A stretch of DNA of 64,000 nucleotides. Source: Pipra filicauda (lineage: Eukaryota > Chordata > Aves > Passeriformes > Pipridae). The notes below the pieces were generated by a model. That model made no database searches. It was not told the origin of the DNA and saw only the letters and a list, made by a program, of their open reading frames with translations. Position 1 is the stretch's first letter. Each line of letters begins with the position of its first letter. Below, piece after piece: positions 24,301 through 36,525 of this stretch. Both the position numbers and the translations under genes were made by a program. The DNA is taken from assembly GCF_003945595.2 (NCBI RefSeq), contig NW_024104365.1:8279049-8343048 (forward strand), written 5' to 3'.

Positions 24301-27300
24301 TTAATTCAAGGGAATGATCCTTCCCAGCAATGAAGCAGGAGGGTTTGTGGGAAGGGAGCACAGCATTCCACCCCAGTGCATCCACAGGATGCCCCAAAGC
24401 TGCACCTCTGAGATCAACACACCCTCGAGCCCAGGGCCACAGCTCAGTGCACAGACATCTGACAGCAAATGTGTCTTCATCCCATCCAACCCCACAGTGG
24501 CAGCAGGTCATCAAATTTTTACCTTTCCAAGGGCTCCCAGCCAACCCTCCAACGCTTTGCAAGCACCCACCTTCATACACAGGCAGCCCCAAAAAATCCC
24601 ATGCCCATCCAACACCAATGGAGATGAGCTGCATTTCACACAGACCTAGCTGTTCCAGAGCTGCAGGCTACTAAAATCCCATCTGGAAATTGCTCCACAG
24701 CTTGTGGGGGGGACACAGGGGCTTTGCCAAGCGTTCCCATTCTGCCCCCATGAGCACTGAGCAACCAGCCAGTGGCTCTGTTCCGCTGGCACAGGCGAGG
24801 GACTCCACAGAGTCTTTTCAGGATGTTTGGGGATTTAATTTTTTTTTCCCACTTAAAAAAAAGGAAATCCCACATGTTGTGCTCTTTCTGTGGAGGAGTA
24901 GATGCAAGAAAGGCTCTGCTGCAGGATATGGAGACCACGGGCAGAGTTTGGGGTGGGGATGGAAAAAGCGCATCGCCCGGCCTTCAGCTGGCTTAAGGAG
25001 ATACTGCTGGCTCTTACAGACCTTGCTGGCCAGGAAAGCCAAGTTGCTTCATTCCAGAGCGGTACAGCACATCCAGGACCTGGACTTCACATCCAAACCC
25101 CACCACAAGCTGGCGCAGGGCATGATACAAACACACAGAGCCGGCAGTGGCCGTGATGCTGCGGAGATGGGTGGACGTGTCATGGAAGTGCTGACGGCAG
25201 CAGGCACTGAAGGATTTACAGCTACCCAAGTACCTGGCTGACTTCCAGAGCTATAAACAGCTGGAAAGAAGACATCATCTCCAGATGAAGCCTCCTAACC
25301 TGCTGAAGGGGCCATAGGCCAGACTTGTGAGTCCAAGAAAATGACTCTGGAGTATCTCCGAGGTGGGAAGAAAAGCCAGCACAGTGCTCGGCCCCAACAC
25401 AGTTTGCAAGGACTCTCCTAATCTTCTTTTCTAGAGCGCCTGGTGATGGTTTCATTCATCCAGTCCAGCATCAAGCAATGCTTTGTCCCATCTCCACACC
25501 CACCTTTGCTTCCTATAGGCTGGAAGACCACCAGCAGCTTCAGCCATCACCTTTGCACCCCCTCACCTTTCATTACAGAGGGGTAGTGAGTCGTTTTCTA
25601 CAGTCTAAGTAAAATATTTTACTGCCAAAGATAAACGTAACTTCCTGGACACAGGCAGGCTCCTGATAGACCAATTTCCAAGGACAAACTACTTGTCTGC
25701 TCCATTTGACAGATGGGGGAGCCCAGGCAAACCTGCAACCACTCACTAAAGTGCTACAGCGGCCAAATATGAACTCCAGGCATCCAACCTTCCCATCTTA
25801 CAGAGTTTACATGGAGGGAAGGTCTCCTCTAAGGCACCAAAGGCATTTCCTTCTCCTGCAACCAGTTGGGAAGTGTTCACACAGACTATGAAACACACAC
25901 CTGGCCAGGGAGCCTCCCCCTCCAGGCACCACCACAAGGACATCTTGGTTCAGACAGTCATTCCTTCTAGCAGCAGATGGAGCATGAAACACATGAGATG
26001 AGCCACCCTGAGCAGGACACTGCTACATTCCTCCATCTGGAAGGTGAGGGACATGCTGCACATCCATGGGGGGACCTGCATCTTGTTGATGTTTCTCATG
26101 ACATGCCCCTTGGCAGCGGGCATAGAGGGACAGGGGACTTGACCGAGGTCATGGCTGAGCTCCAGCAAGTGAACATCAAGCTTCAAATTCCCACATAACT
26201 CCCTCAGTATCCCGTCCACTATATCAACTGGGAGCACCCATGGTGCACCCATTGCTACATAGCCCTGAGTAGTGTATAGTGCCAGACACACCACGGAGCA
26301 GCTTAAGCCTCCTGGAAAACAGGGAATGCCAGAACCGTGACCTCCAGCAATGGCACCTCCAGCTCCCCTGCAAGGCAGAAACCAGGTCTCCTTGGCTTAG
26401 GAAGGAGCAACGAGCACCAGGGATGGCAAAGCTTTAGGGATTGCATTGAGCATTTCACAGGCAGCCAGAGAAAGCAGAAGTTTGGAACGGGAAGAGCAAC
26501 ATGAGGATTATTCAGAGGCACAAGACGTTTGCTGCCTGTTTGTTCTGAAACAAGATGCTGGTATGGGAAAGGAAGTGCCAGGCATGCTCCTGCCCTTCAG
26601 GGCAGGAGAAGAGCCAGAGCTGCCACCAAACTGCTGCTGGCAGAAGAGGAATTCATAGAATCATAGAATAATTTAGGTTGGAAAAGCCCTCTAAGATCAC
26701 TGAGTCCAACCATGAACTCAGCACTGCCAAGCCCACCACTAACCCACGTCCACAAGTGTCACGTCTACATGTTTTCTGAACACTTCAGAGATGGTGATTC
26801 CACCACTGTCCTGGGCAGCCTGTTCCAATTCCTGAGCACCCCTTCAGTGAAGACATTTTTCCCAATATCCAACTGGCTATTAAAATCCCTAAACCTTCCC
26901 CTGCACAACTTTTTATAGGGTGGGAGAGGGGTTTGTCTCCATGGGATGCACAGAGCAGGGACCATATAGGAAAGGCTGTACCTTCCTCATCCACTCCTCA
27001 TCTGCTCCTTGCCCGGCATTAAGGGCATCTCTATGCAGAGGGAGATGCTCCTCATCCTGCCTTGCATGAGGGATGTGGTAACTGGGGATACAGGTTAGTG
27101 ATGGGCTTGGCAGAGCTGGGTTGGACACGATGAACTTAGAGGTCTTTTCCTACCTTAATAGTTCTATGATTCTATGTGCCTGAACCGGGTAAATTTGGGA
27201 AGCAGTTGTCCTGGGAGCTCTCTACAGTCATGCAGAGGGAACAGCATCCTCAGCAGTGAGTGGGTTTCTGGTGGTTAAAGCCACTAATGTGAGAACCAAA

Positions 27301-30300
27301 GGGCAGATGGATGGTGAAGACACAAAACTCCACGTGTCCACCAAGACCAGAGTTTCCTGTGATGCTCAGGACAGCGATGAGGCTGCTTCTCATGGCTAAA
27401 AATCAAACCAGCACATCCACCTCACAGCCCTTGATGGCAGAGCAATGGATAAAGCCAAACAATCCCAGCACTACTACACTGTGCATCTTTATTTACTATG
27501 CATCTACTATCTACCACTAGGCATCTACTCCTGATAATGTGGTGACTGGAAAAATCCAAAAACCCACCATCCTGGAAATTGCTGTTTAATACAGAGCAGC
27601 AAAGCTCTCCTTACTCTTTTTTAGAATCGCAGAACAGCTTGGTTTGGAAGGGACCTTAAAGATTGTCTTGTTCCAACCGCCTGCCATTGGCAGGGACACC
27701 TTCCACTAGACAAGGTTGCTCCAAGCCCCATCCAGCAATTTAAAAAATGCTCTTTTTTCCCCACCACAAAAGGCTCCAAGAGTCCAAACCCAAATCCCAA
27801 TTACACTTGTGCGGATAAGCAAGTGGCTTTCAATAAAGGGATTTAAGCACATGCATCCAGGCAGTTTAGCATCTGTCCCAAAATCTACCTGCTGCAACTA
27901 AACACCAATATGTTCAGGAACGAGGGATAATTTTTGAGCATCTTTCACAGAGAGGTACCAGGCACTCTATGAACTCGGGGAACAGCTTGCCCAGAAGGGT
28001 CGTGGACACTCCATCCCTGGAAGTGTTCAAGGTCAGGCTGGACACGGTTTGGAGCAACCTGAGATAGTGGAAGGTGTTCCTGCCCATGGCAGGGGATGGA
28101 ATGAGATGATCTTTAAGGTCCCTTCCAACCCAAACCATTCTGGGATTCTATAAAACCTGTTTCCCTTCTCAAAAGCCTCATCCCAGTGGGATTTGCAGTC
28201 GCTGTCTCTACCCCAGCCAGGAGCCCCCAGGCACTCTGCCTGCCCCACGGTCCTCCTTGAATTAAAATCACTTTGCAGGAAGGAAGCAGCTCCAAGCCTC
28301 TGGTGGGGGAGGCTGGGGGAGTTTCTGCAGTCAGCGCTGGGAAAATATTTCCAGGGCTTGAAAAACAGCTCAAACTAATTACAGATAAAATGTTGTCCGA
28401 AGGCTTCTCTCACAATGTGGGGGTATTTTTCCCCCAACCAGTCAGAATTTGAAAGACAAACTTGCTGACCCACGGTATGGATTGACACAGGCCCTATATG
28501 TAAACTAAAGCCCAAACTTTGGACCAAAGCCTTTAAAAGTAAACATCTGGCTGTGACAAAAAACCCTTTTCGAGGGCGGCGCAGCCCCTCTGCTCCCACA
28601 GACACGCTCATCCCTCAGCACAGCATGATTTTCACTGCCTCACAGTCCCTCCCGTTTATTCCCTTTTTAAAACTAAACCTAAATTCTGCTTTTTTTCCCC
28701 CCTTTTTCCCCTTCTTCCCCAACTATCCAGCCCTTAACGCCGCCCGCATGGCCTCGGCTCCCACATCTGGCAACGACCAGGGGAGGCAGAAACATGTTTT
28801 GTTTTCCCGCATTAACAACGAGAAGGCCTTAATTTTTTAGAGTACTACGGAGGGGACCGGGAAGGGGGAAGTATATTTAGCAGGAAGCCTGGAAATAGCA
28901 GCTCATTCGTCAGCCGCCTTCGTTTGACAGTGTCACAACCCAGAGTTTGGGAGCCCGTGACTCACACTCTGCCCACAGGGGAAAGCCCAGCAAGGCCACG
29001 GCAACTCTCATAAAACAATGGTTTTTTAACTCTATTATCACTTTCTTATCATCACCCCACGCGTAAAACTGAGCTTTAGTTTCCCCATTTTAGAGATTGT
29101 GGCAGCAGTCCCCATCTAACACAGGAACTTGCCCAAAATCGGTGAGGTCTTCCCCAAACTCAACCCACTGATTGACCCACCCCAGACAGGACACAGGTCA
29201 CCAGCCAGTTGCAGGTTAAACCCAGCCTGGCCTTGGTTTCAATTTTCTGCAAAGCAGGGTGGAAAAATACATGCAAAGCCATTTCTGCAGGAGGATGGGA
29301 AGCACCTGCTTCATGTTTCTATCACTTAAAATAGTTTTTCACCAAAAAAAACAGAGGAGGCTTTTCTTTCCGTGCTCCAGCAGCCACACATGTGGCAAAA
29401 TCCCTCCCTGGCACCACACAGACACACACCAGGTGTGTTTCACACCCTGAAGGCTTAAGGCAGGCTGGGAATGAAAAACACTGCGTAGTGCCAAGCTCTG
29501 GACAGCTCTTTTTAGGGAAACCCCCTCCAAGCCTGGGATTTCCCTCTCTGAGCAATGCTATGATCATCTAAAACACTGGAATAATCAAATCCAACACACC
29601 CGTAACACCGGTGAGCAGCCTCATGCCACACTTTGTGCCCCCAAATCCCATCATGTACCCGCTCCCTGCTGTGGAGGAATTCCCAGGTTGGTGAATCTGT
29701 TTGGAGGGGAAAGGTTGGGCACCTAAAAGGATACTCAGGGTGCACCTTGCTTGGGGAAAGGGAGACACCCAGCAGCCCTCCAGCATCATCCTGAGCAGGG
29801 TGCTGGAGCAAGGAAGCACTCAGCTCCTGGGGGATGCCTGGGAAAAGGTTAAAAATCTTATTTGTGTCTTCCCAAAGAAACCTCCCCTGCAGGAAACGGC
29901 CTATTGTGAGCAGGATTCGGCCGCTTCCGCTGAGCCTGAGCCTGGCTGTGGCCACCAGCATCAGGAAGGTGGAAGCCCAGCTGTGGGGTGGGAAGCAGGG
30001 ATGAAAGGAGAAGAAGGGACAGTGACGTGTCCTCCTCACCACGGCAAAGGAGGAGATGAAAAGGTGTCAAAAGGCAGAAATATCCGAGCTGCCACCAAAA
30101 ATCACCATAGAGGGGTGGCACAAATGGGCATGGATGGTTTGGAGGGCTAGGGAAGAGCAGAGCCTGATTTCTCCTCCAGAGGAAAAGAAAGCAGAAGAAA
30201 TAACCATAAAAATAAAATAAAATAAAATAAAATAAAATACCCACAAGGATCAAGAGCTGTCTCAAACCCCATGCTCAGGCCCATGGTGTGATTCTTGGGG

Positions 30301-30864
30301 TGTGCTGTGCAGGGCCAGGAGTTGGACACAATGATCCTTATGGGTCCCTTCCAACTCAGCATATTCCATGGTTCTGTGATTCTGTGATGATGCCAGGAGG
30401 GGATGCAGCCAGGCAGTGCACAGGGAGCACTGGAACCCACCCCAGTACGGCGAGCACCGTCTCCCTGAGGTCTGCGGGGAGAGCAGCAAACTGCTGCCTT
30501 CAGCATCCCAGGGAGATTTAATTAAAAGACACTAAAAAAATCAGGAACACCACAAACTCCTCCCTGCTGGCACCTCCACGGGGGGGTTCATCACATTTCA
30601 AACCATCCTCAGAGCATCACGTCAACCAAAATCACTCCCAAGCCCAGCTACCACCTCTCCAGGATGGGGTTCCTGACATGCAACCATAGGCACCAGCATC
30701 CCGAAAAAACCACCTGCAGGGAGAAACCCTGAGATAGAAACGAGACCTCACCGCCTTTTTTTCTTTTTCAAGTACCACAATGAAACTTGCAGCCCAACTT
30801 TGCATCATTTGCATGTGGCTTTGGAATGCAGCTGGCCCTCTTGGGTTAGTTTTGAAACCCTTAA

Positions 30865-30917
<53 letters not shown>

Positions 30918-32253
30918 AGCACATCGAAAGGGGGTTTGAGTGCTGGAAGCCACTCACTCATTCAAAGCATTCGCAGTAAAAAAAAAAGGGGGGGGGGAGG
31001 AAGGGGGGAAGAGAAAAGCAAGGGGGGCTCCAGCGGGAGGGAATTAAGGAAATGGATTTCCTCCTCCTGCGATTTGCTGCAAGAAGGAGCCTTTCCTCCT
31101 CCGCCAGGCCCCCCGGCCACCCCTTTCCCATCCGGATTTGCTTTGAAACGTGGCACTGCGCTGGAGGGGAGGGTTCAGCGGGGGAAGAGGGGGGGTCCGG
31201 CCCGGCTGTGCCGCTGACCACGGGCTCGCAGCCTCGGCCGTGGGTGCCCGGAGCCAAGAGAAGCCACACGGCCTCCTGCGCTCCCGTCTCCTCCCCGAGA
31301 AGAGGGAAGGGAAAAAAGCAAGCTGGGAGGGAAGGAGCCGGAGCAGGGGGAGAGCGGCATTCCGGGCATGGCGCTGGCGGGACAGCGGCATTCCCGGGGG
31401 GGCTCCGGGTGAAGGTATCCCATGGAGGAGCGGGGATGCCTTCTCATGGCCCAAGGTGGGATGACCAGGATGGGGAAAGGCCAGGGAGCCGCTGGTGTCC
31501 TGCCCGAGGCCCAGGAGCCCCCGGTGCTCGTCCCACGGCGCTGGCTGCGGAGAAAATACCTGGAAAAGGGCTAATGTTAAAGAAGAAGAAAAAATGGGGG
31601 AAAAAAAAGGCAAAAAAAAATTCTTCCCATTTCCAAGAGCTGGGAATATCGGCCAGGGCTTGGTTTCTCTCTGTGTGAGGCTGATGCACTCCACTTCAGT
31701 GCTTGGGACATCCCTGCAGCAGCGGTGGGTTTGGAAAAGGGGGTTTGACATTCCCTGTGCTGCCCCTTCCCAAACCGGGGACCCCGGGCAGGGCTGGAGC
31801 AGGGGAAGAAGGATGTGCCACTCCAGAAGTCGGTACCAGGCTGGGTCCCCAAAGGAATTTGTGGGACACACACCTCTCTGGTGGTGGGTGAGATACAGGG
31901 AATGAATGAGGTGGCGCTGTGCCCCCCCAGACGGAGGGGTCCCGCACCGCAGAGCCCCCTCCCCAAGCGGGATGGCGGCTCCTGGCCGGGGTGCGGACTC
32001 CCCTGAGCCGAGTCAGCCCCGGGGGGGGACACCCCGTGCAGAACTGGGTGGGTCAGCTGGTCCGCAGGGTGGGGACACACACACAGCCGGCCCCGGCGCG
32101 GAAGGGGGATGCGGATGGAGGGGGGGCTCTCACCTCGAACATGAGGGCGATGAGGACGCTGAGCACCAGGCAGAAGCCGATGTCGGCGTGGTTGTGGATG
32201 AGGAACTCCTGGCTGAAGAGCGGGTGGCTCTTGGCCCGCCGGCGGAAGGCCAT
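15340..32253 (-). CDS. TRAM2: TRAM2, translocating chain-associated membrane protein 2
   Basis: TRAM2 is a multispanning ER membrane protein of the TRAM/TLC family that works at the Sec61 translocon and has been linked to collagen I production through SERCA2b. Coding exons from 5' to 3' on the minus strand: 32134-32253 (ATG at 32253-32251), 23210-23273, 20947-21056, 20616-20732, 19019-19077, 18378-18462, 18192-18262, 17460-17564, 17185-17343, 16031-16203, 15340-15413 (TAG 15342-15340). Phases join throughout and give 378 residues against 370 in human. Recognised pieces are the N-terminus [17 protein letters not shown], the lumenal sequon in [48 protein letters not shown] in the TLC region, [18 protein letters not shown], and the C-terminus RTKKLKSP. 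Intron 1 is 8.9 kb. Expression from a CpG-island promoter is likely. The gene looks intact. Confidence 0.95.
15432..15862 (+). mobile_element. CR1 3' fragment
   Basis: About 430 bp immediately beside the TRAM2 terminal exon, in its last intron, antisense to TRAM2. Contains CTGGAGAAAAGGAGACTCAG and the tail TTCTGTGATCCTATG. Confidence 0.85.
16989..17118 (+). mobile_element. CR1 tail fragment
   Basis: In a TRAM2 intron; ends CCATTCTGTGATTCTGTGA. Confidence 0.8.
17781..18045 (-). mobile_element. CR1 3' fragment
   Basis: Same orientation as TRAM2, in its intron; begins ATCATAGAATGATCTGTG. Confidence 0.8.
24010..24302 (-). mobile_element. CR1 3' fragment
   Basis: In TRAM2 intron 1; begins ATTGAATCACAGAATAGAAT, with the CAACTCCTGGCCTTGCACAG subfamily signature. 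Confidence 0.8.
26652..26925 (-). mobile_element. CR1 3' fragment
   Basis: TRAM2 intron 1; begins TTCATAGAATCATAGAATAA. Confidence 0.8.
27060..27177 (+). mobile_element. CR1 tail fragment
   Basis: Ends GTTCTATGATTCTATG. It lies about 135 bp from the opposite-strand fragment at 26652 and looks like part of the same subfamily. Confidence 0.75.
27622..27745 (-). mobile_element. CR1 tail fragment
   Basis: TRAM2 intron 1; TAGAATCGCAGAACAGCTTG, then GGAAGGGACCTTAAAGAT. Confidence 0.75.
27945..28152 (+). mobile_element. CR1 3' fragment
   Basis: TRAM2 intron 1; GTGTTCAAGGTCAGGCTGGA, with the tail CCATTCTGGGATTCTAT. Confidence 0.8.
30205..30239. repeat. (AAAAT)n microsatellite
   Basis: About seven pentamer units in TRAM2 intron 1. 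Confidence 0.9.
30283..30392 (+). mobile_element. CR1 tail fragment
   Basis: TRAM2 intron 1; GGAGTTGGACACAATGATCC, with the tail GTTCTGTGATTCTGTGATGA. Confidence 0.75.
30867..30912. repeat. (AT)n microsatellite
   Basis: About 22 uninterrupted AT units in TRAM2 intron 1; likely length-variable. Confidence 0.95.
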
Positions 32254-32390
32254 GGCCGGGGCCGAGCCGAGCCGAGCCCAAACTTCCCCGGGCCCCGCGG
32301 AACTTCGCGGAGCTCCGCGACGGCCCCGCGCAGGCGCCGCCGCTGAGCCCTCCCCGCGCCCGCCCGGCCCCGCACGGCCCCGGCCCCGAC
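31050..32390 (-). promoter_or_regulatory. TRAM2: CpG-rich promoter / 5' end of TRAM2
   Basis: The block around TRAM2 exon 1 is strongly GC- and CpG-rich (for example 32240-32400) with no TATA box near the ATG at 32253, as expected of a CpG-island promoter. The transcription start cannot be fixed from sequence. The GC-rich minisatellite begins only about 140 bp upstream of the ATG. Confidence 0.6.
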
Positions 32391-33235
32391 CCCGCCCCGG
32401 CACGGCACGGACCCGGCACAGCCCCGGGCACGGCACGGACCCGGCACAGCCCCGGGCACGGCACGGACCCGGCACAGCCCCGGCACGGCACGGACCCGGC
32501 ACAGCCCCGGGCACGGCACGGATCCGGCACAGCCCCGGGCACGGCACGGATCCGGCACAGCCCCGGGCACGGCCCCGGCACAGCCCCGGGTACGGCACGG
32601 ATCCGGCACAGCCCCGGGCACGGCCCCGGACCCGCCCCGGCACGGCACGGATCCGGCACAGCCCCGGGTACGGCACGGATCCGGCACAGCACCGGCTACG
32701 GCACCGACCCTGCCCCGGCACGGCCCCGACCCGGGTACGGACCTGGACCCGGCACGGATGCGGCACAGACCGGGACACGGCACCGACCCCGCCCCGGACC
32801 CGCAGCCGGGTACGGACCCGCTACAGCCCCGGGCACAGCACTGGCATAGCATCGGTACCGGAACCGGCACAGCCCCGGACTCGGACCAGGGCACGGACCC
32901 GGACACGGAGCCAGACACGGACACGGACCCAGCCCCGGCACTGGCACCGGATCCGGGCAAGGACCCAGACCCCGACCCCGCCCTGGACCCAGCCCTAATC
33001 CCGGATCCAGACACGGGCACGGACCCGGCACCGCACCTGGGCATGGATCTGAATGCAGACCCAGCCCCTGCCCCGGCTCGGCACAGCCCTTGACCCGGAC
33101 CTGAATACGGACATAGACTCGGGCCTGGAACCGGCACTGGAGCGAGAGCCTGGACCCGGACCCGAATCCAGACTCGACACTGCACTGGCACTGGCACTGG
33201 CACTGGCACAGCACCGGTACAGGCCCTAGCCCCGG
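32390..33235. repeat. GC-rich minisatellite (28-bp unit) upstream of TRAM2
   Basis: Copies of the unit CACGGCACGGACCCGGCACA plus GCCCCGGG follow one another from 32401 at a 28-bp step (32401, 32429, 32457, 32484, 32512), with one 27-bp copy. About ten recognisable copies run to about 32700, then the array decays into shorter GGACACGGACCCGG-like motifs to about 33235. Because 28 is not a multiple of three, open frames of 240-390 codons appear on both strands; these are artefacts. On the TRAM2 strand the array is G-rich with regular GGGG runs. Confidence 0.85.
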
Positions 33236-33289
33236 TCCCCGGCTGCCCTATGCACACCCTGGCTCTCAACAGGGGACAGAAGCACCCAC

Positions 33290-33490
33290 TGGCCTCAGCA
33301 CCCACCTCTCATCCTCACACAGCCTCATCTGCACCCACCTACCGTGCACATCTGGACACCCACACCAGAACTCACCTACTGTGCATGTCTGGATGTGCAC
33401 CCACAGCTGCACCCACCTACTGTTTATGTCCAGACACCCTCCCATAGCTGCACCCACCTACTGTGCACATCTGGGCCCTCACCCACACCC
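33290..33490. repeat. Short degenerate tandem repeat (~40 bp unit)
   Basis: The phrase CACCCACCTACTGTGCACAT with variants recurs near 33333, 33370, 33411 and 33454, about 37-43 bp apart. It adjoins the GC-rich array but is a different unit. Confidence 0.55.
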
Positions 33491-35894
33491 CCCTCTCTGT
33501 GCACGCCCAGCCACCAACCTGTGTCCCAGCACCCACCCCCCCCATTTACCCACCAGCTCTGCACCCCACAGCCTCAGCACTGAACCCCAAATCTCCCTCC
33601 CTATTAACTAAGGAGAGGCCTGAGGCATGTGGTGCCTTCCCTACCCCATGCCCTTAGCAAACTCACACCCTGGCTCGGGCTGGGGTGTAGCAGCACAGAT
33701 GGAGAAAATCCAGATGGGTCTCCAGGGCAGAGCAGTGGAATATTCGCTGCTATTTATTGAAGCCAATCTCTAAAATACCCCCCAGCTCCTCATGGAGCTT
33801 AGGGGACCAGGCAGGGCCCTTCAGTGGCTTTGCTTAGGAAAATTAAGGCACAAACAGGTCTTTCATTTTAAGGATCTCCCTTCAAGCAAAAGAATCACTG
33901 TATCCTTTTGCTTCCAGGATCTTGTTCAGCTCCTCCAACACCCCTGGGTCCCCATGGATCCCTCACAGATCCTCCCTGTGGCCATTGAGGATGGATTCAC
34001 AGGAGGGAGAAAACGCTCCTGCAGCACGTTGGAGGGAACTGAGCTGTCTCAAACCTGGTGTTGAGACCACAAAGCATTTTCCTCCAGCCAAATCCAGCCC
34101 GGGAAGCACAGTCCCTGGCTCCTCATTAGGCACTCAGTCCTATTAGGCAAGTCCTGATTAGCTGGGTTTACCCTCCACTCCCCCCCTCTGTGGTATTGTT
34201 TAGCCTTGGAGCCACTGGCACAAAGCTGCAGCCTGGGCCCTGTTCCTTTACAGGAACACTAAAGGCACCAAAAAGGGGTTTGCAGCAAACCAAATTTAAT
34301 TAAGGGGGGGAAAAATATCCAAAGTTTCAGCTTGGAAAAAAAACAAATAACAACAACCCCCAGGGCAAAGAATTCTATTGTCTGTAATGTCCAAGTATTG
34401 TGTTTCAATGTTGTTGGAACTGAAAAGATGTTTTTTCTGGGTAAATCTTTCCTTAGTTAGTTCAGGGGCGGGGTTACATCATCTTGGAGCTGGAGGGAAT
34501 GTTTTTTCTCCCACCCCAAAACCTGTGCTCAGAAATCCAGGCCAAGAGGGAGGTGGAAAACAGTGCTGCTGGAAGGTGAGATCTCAGCAGGGCTAGGGCA
34601 GGGCTGCTGCCAGCCTCGTGCCCTGTCTGTACCTTTCCATCCTGCTTTGTTTTATTTTACCTTGACAGAGGGACAAGGGTGACCTGTTAAAAACAAGCCA
34701 AGGGGATGGTGCCAGCAGCCACGTCCCCAAGCCCAGACTCACCTGGGTATTGTGTAATTTCTGAGGGACGTAGCCTCTGTTCCTGCCTTTTTCCAGATCG
34801 CTGGTGAGTGGCATGGCCAGTTCTCCTGGGGAACCTGCAGGTCACTCCCTTCATTGTCAAAATTCACTCTTGGTTCCTGCTCCCTGCTCCTGTGTTGCCC
34901 GTGAGACCTTCTCTCACGAGTGGCACTGAGCTCTCCTGGGCTGGGGCATGACCCTTCGCCTCTAAAGTGCTGGAGAGGGTTTCTTTAAAAAAAAAAAAAA
35001 AGGAAAAAAAGAGGTTATAGGAAGCAAATGAGCTGAAATTTTCTATTCCAGAGCAGGGAAAAGCACTGGATAATCTGTCTGAGTGCAGTGGGATGGAAAT
35101 ATCCCCTCACTCCAGCCCTTCTGTGAGTGGCTGAAGCCCAAAAGTTGGTGGTGTGCATCCCAAAAGGCTGGGCAGATCCCAGTCTAGCTCAGCATAACAT
35201 GCCTCATGCAAAAAGAGCTTCATGGGAAATGCTGTAGAAGGAGCAGAGGGTCTGACTGGGTCTCCTCAAGCATTTGGGGCACTTTGAGATTTCATCAACT
35301 GGTTCCCCTCTGCCCCTCTGCCAGCTGCACTTTCTCATCCTGGGTTTGGACTGGCCCAGGGCCGTGTTGCTCCACACAGAGCAGTGACATGGGATTTGGG
35401 GGATCTCTGCACCCCGTGGGTTGATGTGAAGACAGACCAGATTGGGGAGTGACCCTGTCACCCCCCAGGCACATATCCACAGCTCCAGGGATATACCACC
35501 AAAATCAGGACTCAGCACCATGGTGCTGACAGCTGGAGCTGGTTCTACCAAACCAACAGGTTCCCATCCTGCATTCAGTGTGGTCAGTGGCACCTCCCCT
35601 TGCACACACACCTTTGGATCTGAAGTCACCGTGGGATATTTGCAGATATCTGGATGACTTTCCAGCCCTGAATTCTTGGCGAGACTCTGGCAGGGGTTTC
35701 CAAACTTTCCCCATGGCCCACTGATGCCTGGGGAGGTAGAAGAAGACTCCCACAGCCATGGTCTCATTCCTCCAGGCACTTGCTGTGCACTGTATCTGCC
35801 ACCTCCACTATCCCACAGCTCCCTATTTCATTCTCACCAGCTCCCATCTGCGATGCCGCAGCAGCCTCAGTCCCTCTCCCCTCCAGTCCCCATC

Positions 35895-36035
35895 CTTGCA
35901 GGGATTTAAAAGCCATGTGGATGTGGCACTTGGGCACGTATTTTAGTGATGGCCTTGAGTGTGCTGGGGGAACGGTTGGACTCCACGATCTTAGAGGACT
36001 TTCCCAACCTGGATGGTTCTGCAATTCCTGTAACA
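35895..36035 (+). mobile_element. CR1 tail fragment
   Basis: ATGTGGATGTGGCACTTGGG and GGTTGGACTCCACGATCTTA; the terminal repeats have decayed. Confidence 0.7.
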
Positions 36036-36292
36036 GGCACTGGATGTGCACGCAGCCTCTGGACCTTGAGCAGCATCTCCCTCTGGTGGCAAATGAACGA
36101 GGTTTTGAGAGAAACACCTCCCCAGCGTTTCTCCCCTCTGGCACCATTGGGAAAAATCTGCATGTGCACCAGGTCATTTGGGTATCTTCAGTTCTGCCCC
36201 CCCCAAAAGATGGGAAGGGTGGGGAGGGGCACCCGGAGGTGTGATTTGCTGCTGGAGTCCTCCTACTTCAAACAGAGCTTTAAAATTCACTG

Positions 36293-36525
36293 AAGAGGTT
36301 TAGATTGGATATTAGAAAGAAATTCTTCCCTGTGAGGGTGGTGAGACCCTGGCACAGGTTGTCCAGAGAAGCTGAGGCTGCCCCATCCCTGAAAGTGTCC
36401 AAGGCCCTAGATGGGGCTTGGAGCAAATTGGGATAGTGGAAGGTGTCCCTGGCCATGGCAGGGGATTGGAACTAGATGGTCTTTAAGATCCCTTCCAACC
36501 CAAACCATTCTGTGATTCTGTGATT
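36293..36525 (+). mobile_element. CR1 3' fragment
   Basis: GGTGGTGAGACCCTGGCACA through CCATTCTGTGATTCTGTGAT. Confidence 0.85.

Noticed and set aside
29512..30042. Minus-strand open frame of 176 codons in TRAM2 intron 1
   Set aside because: No recognisable domain, and it lies within an intron on the TRAM2 strand without exon-like borders that fit the known protein.
31044..31871. Minus-strand open frame of 275 codons
   Set aside because: Low-complexity Pro/Ser/Leu composition inside TRAM2 intron 1 and the CpG island; no splice signals or domain.
31577..32692. Minus-strand open frame of 371 codons with G-P-C-R-A-like repeats
   Set aside because: It runs through TRAM2 exon 1 in the wrong frame and through the 28-bp minisatellite; lack of stops reflects GC content and repeat period.
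32130..33305. Open frames of 359-391 codons on both strands
   Set aside because: All are translations of the same GC-rich array; similar peptides occur in several frames, which a real gene would not show.
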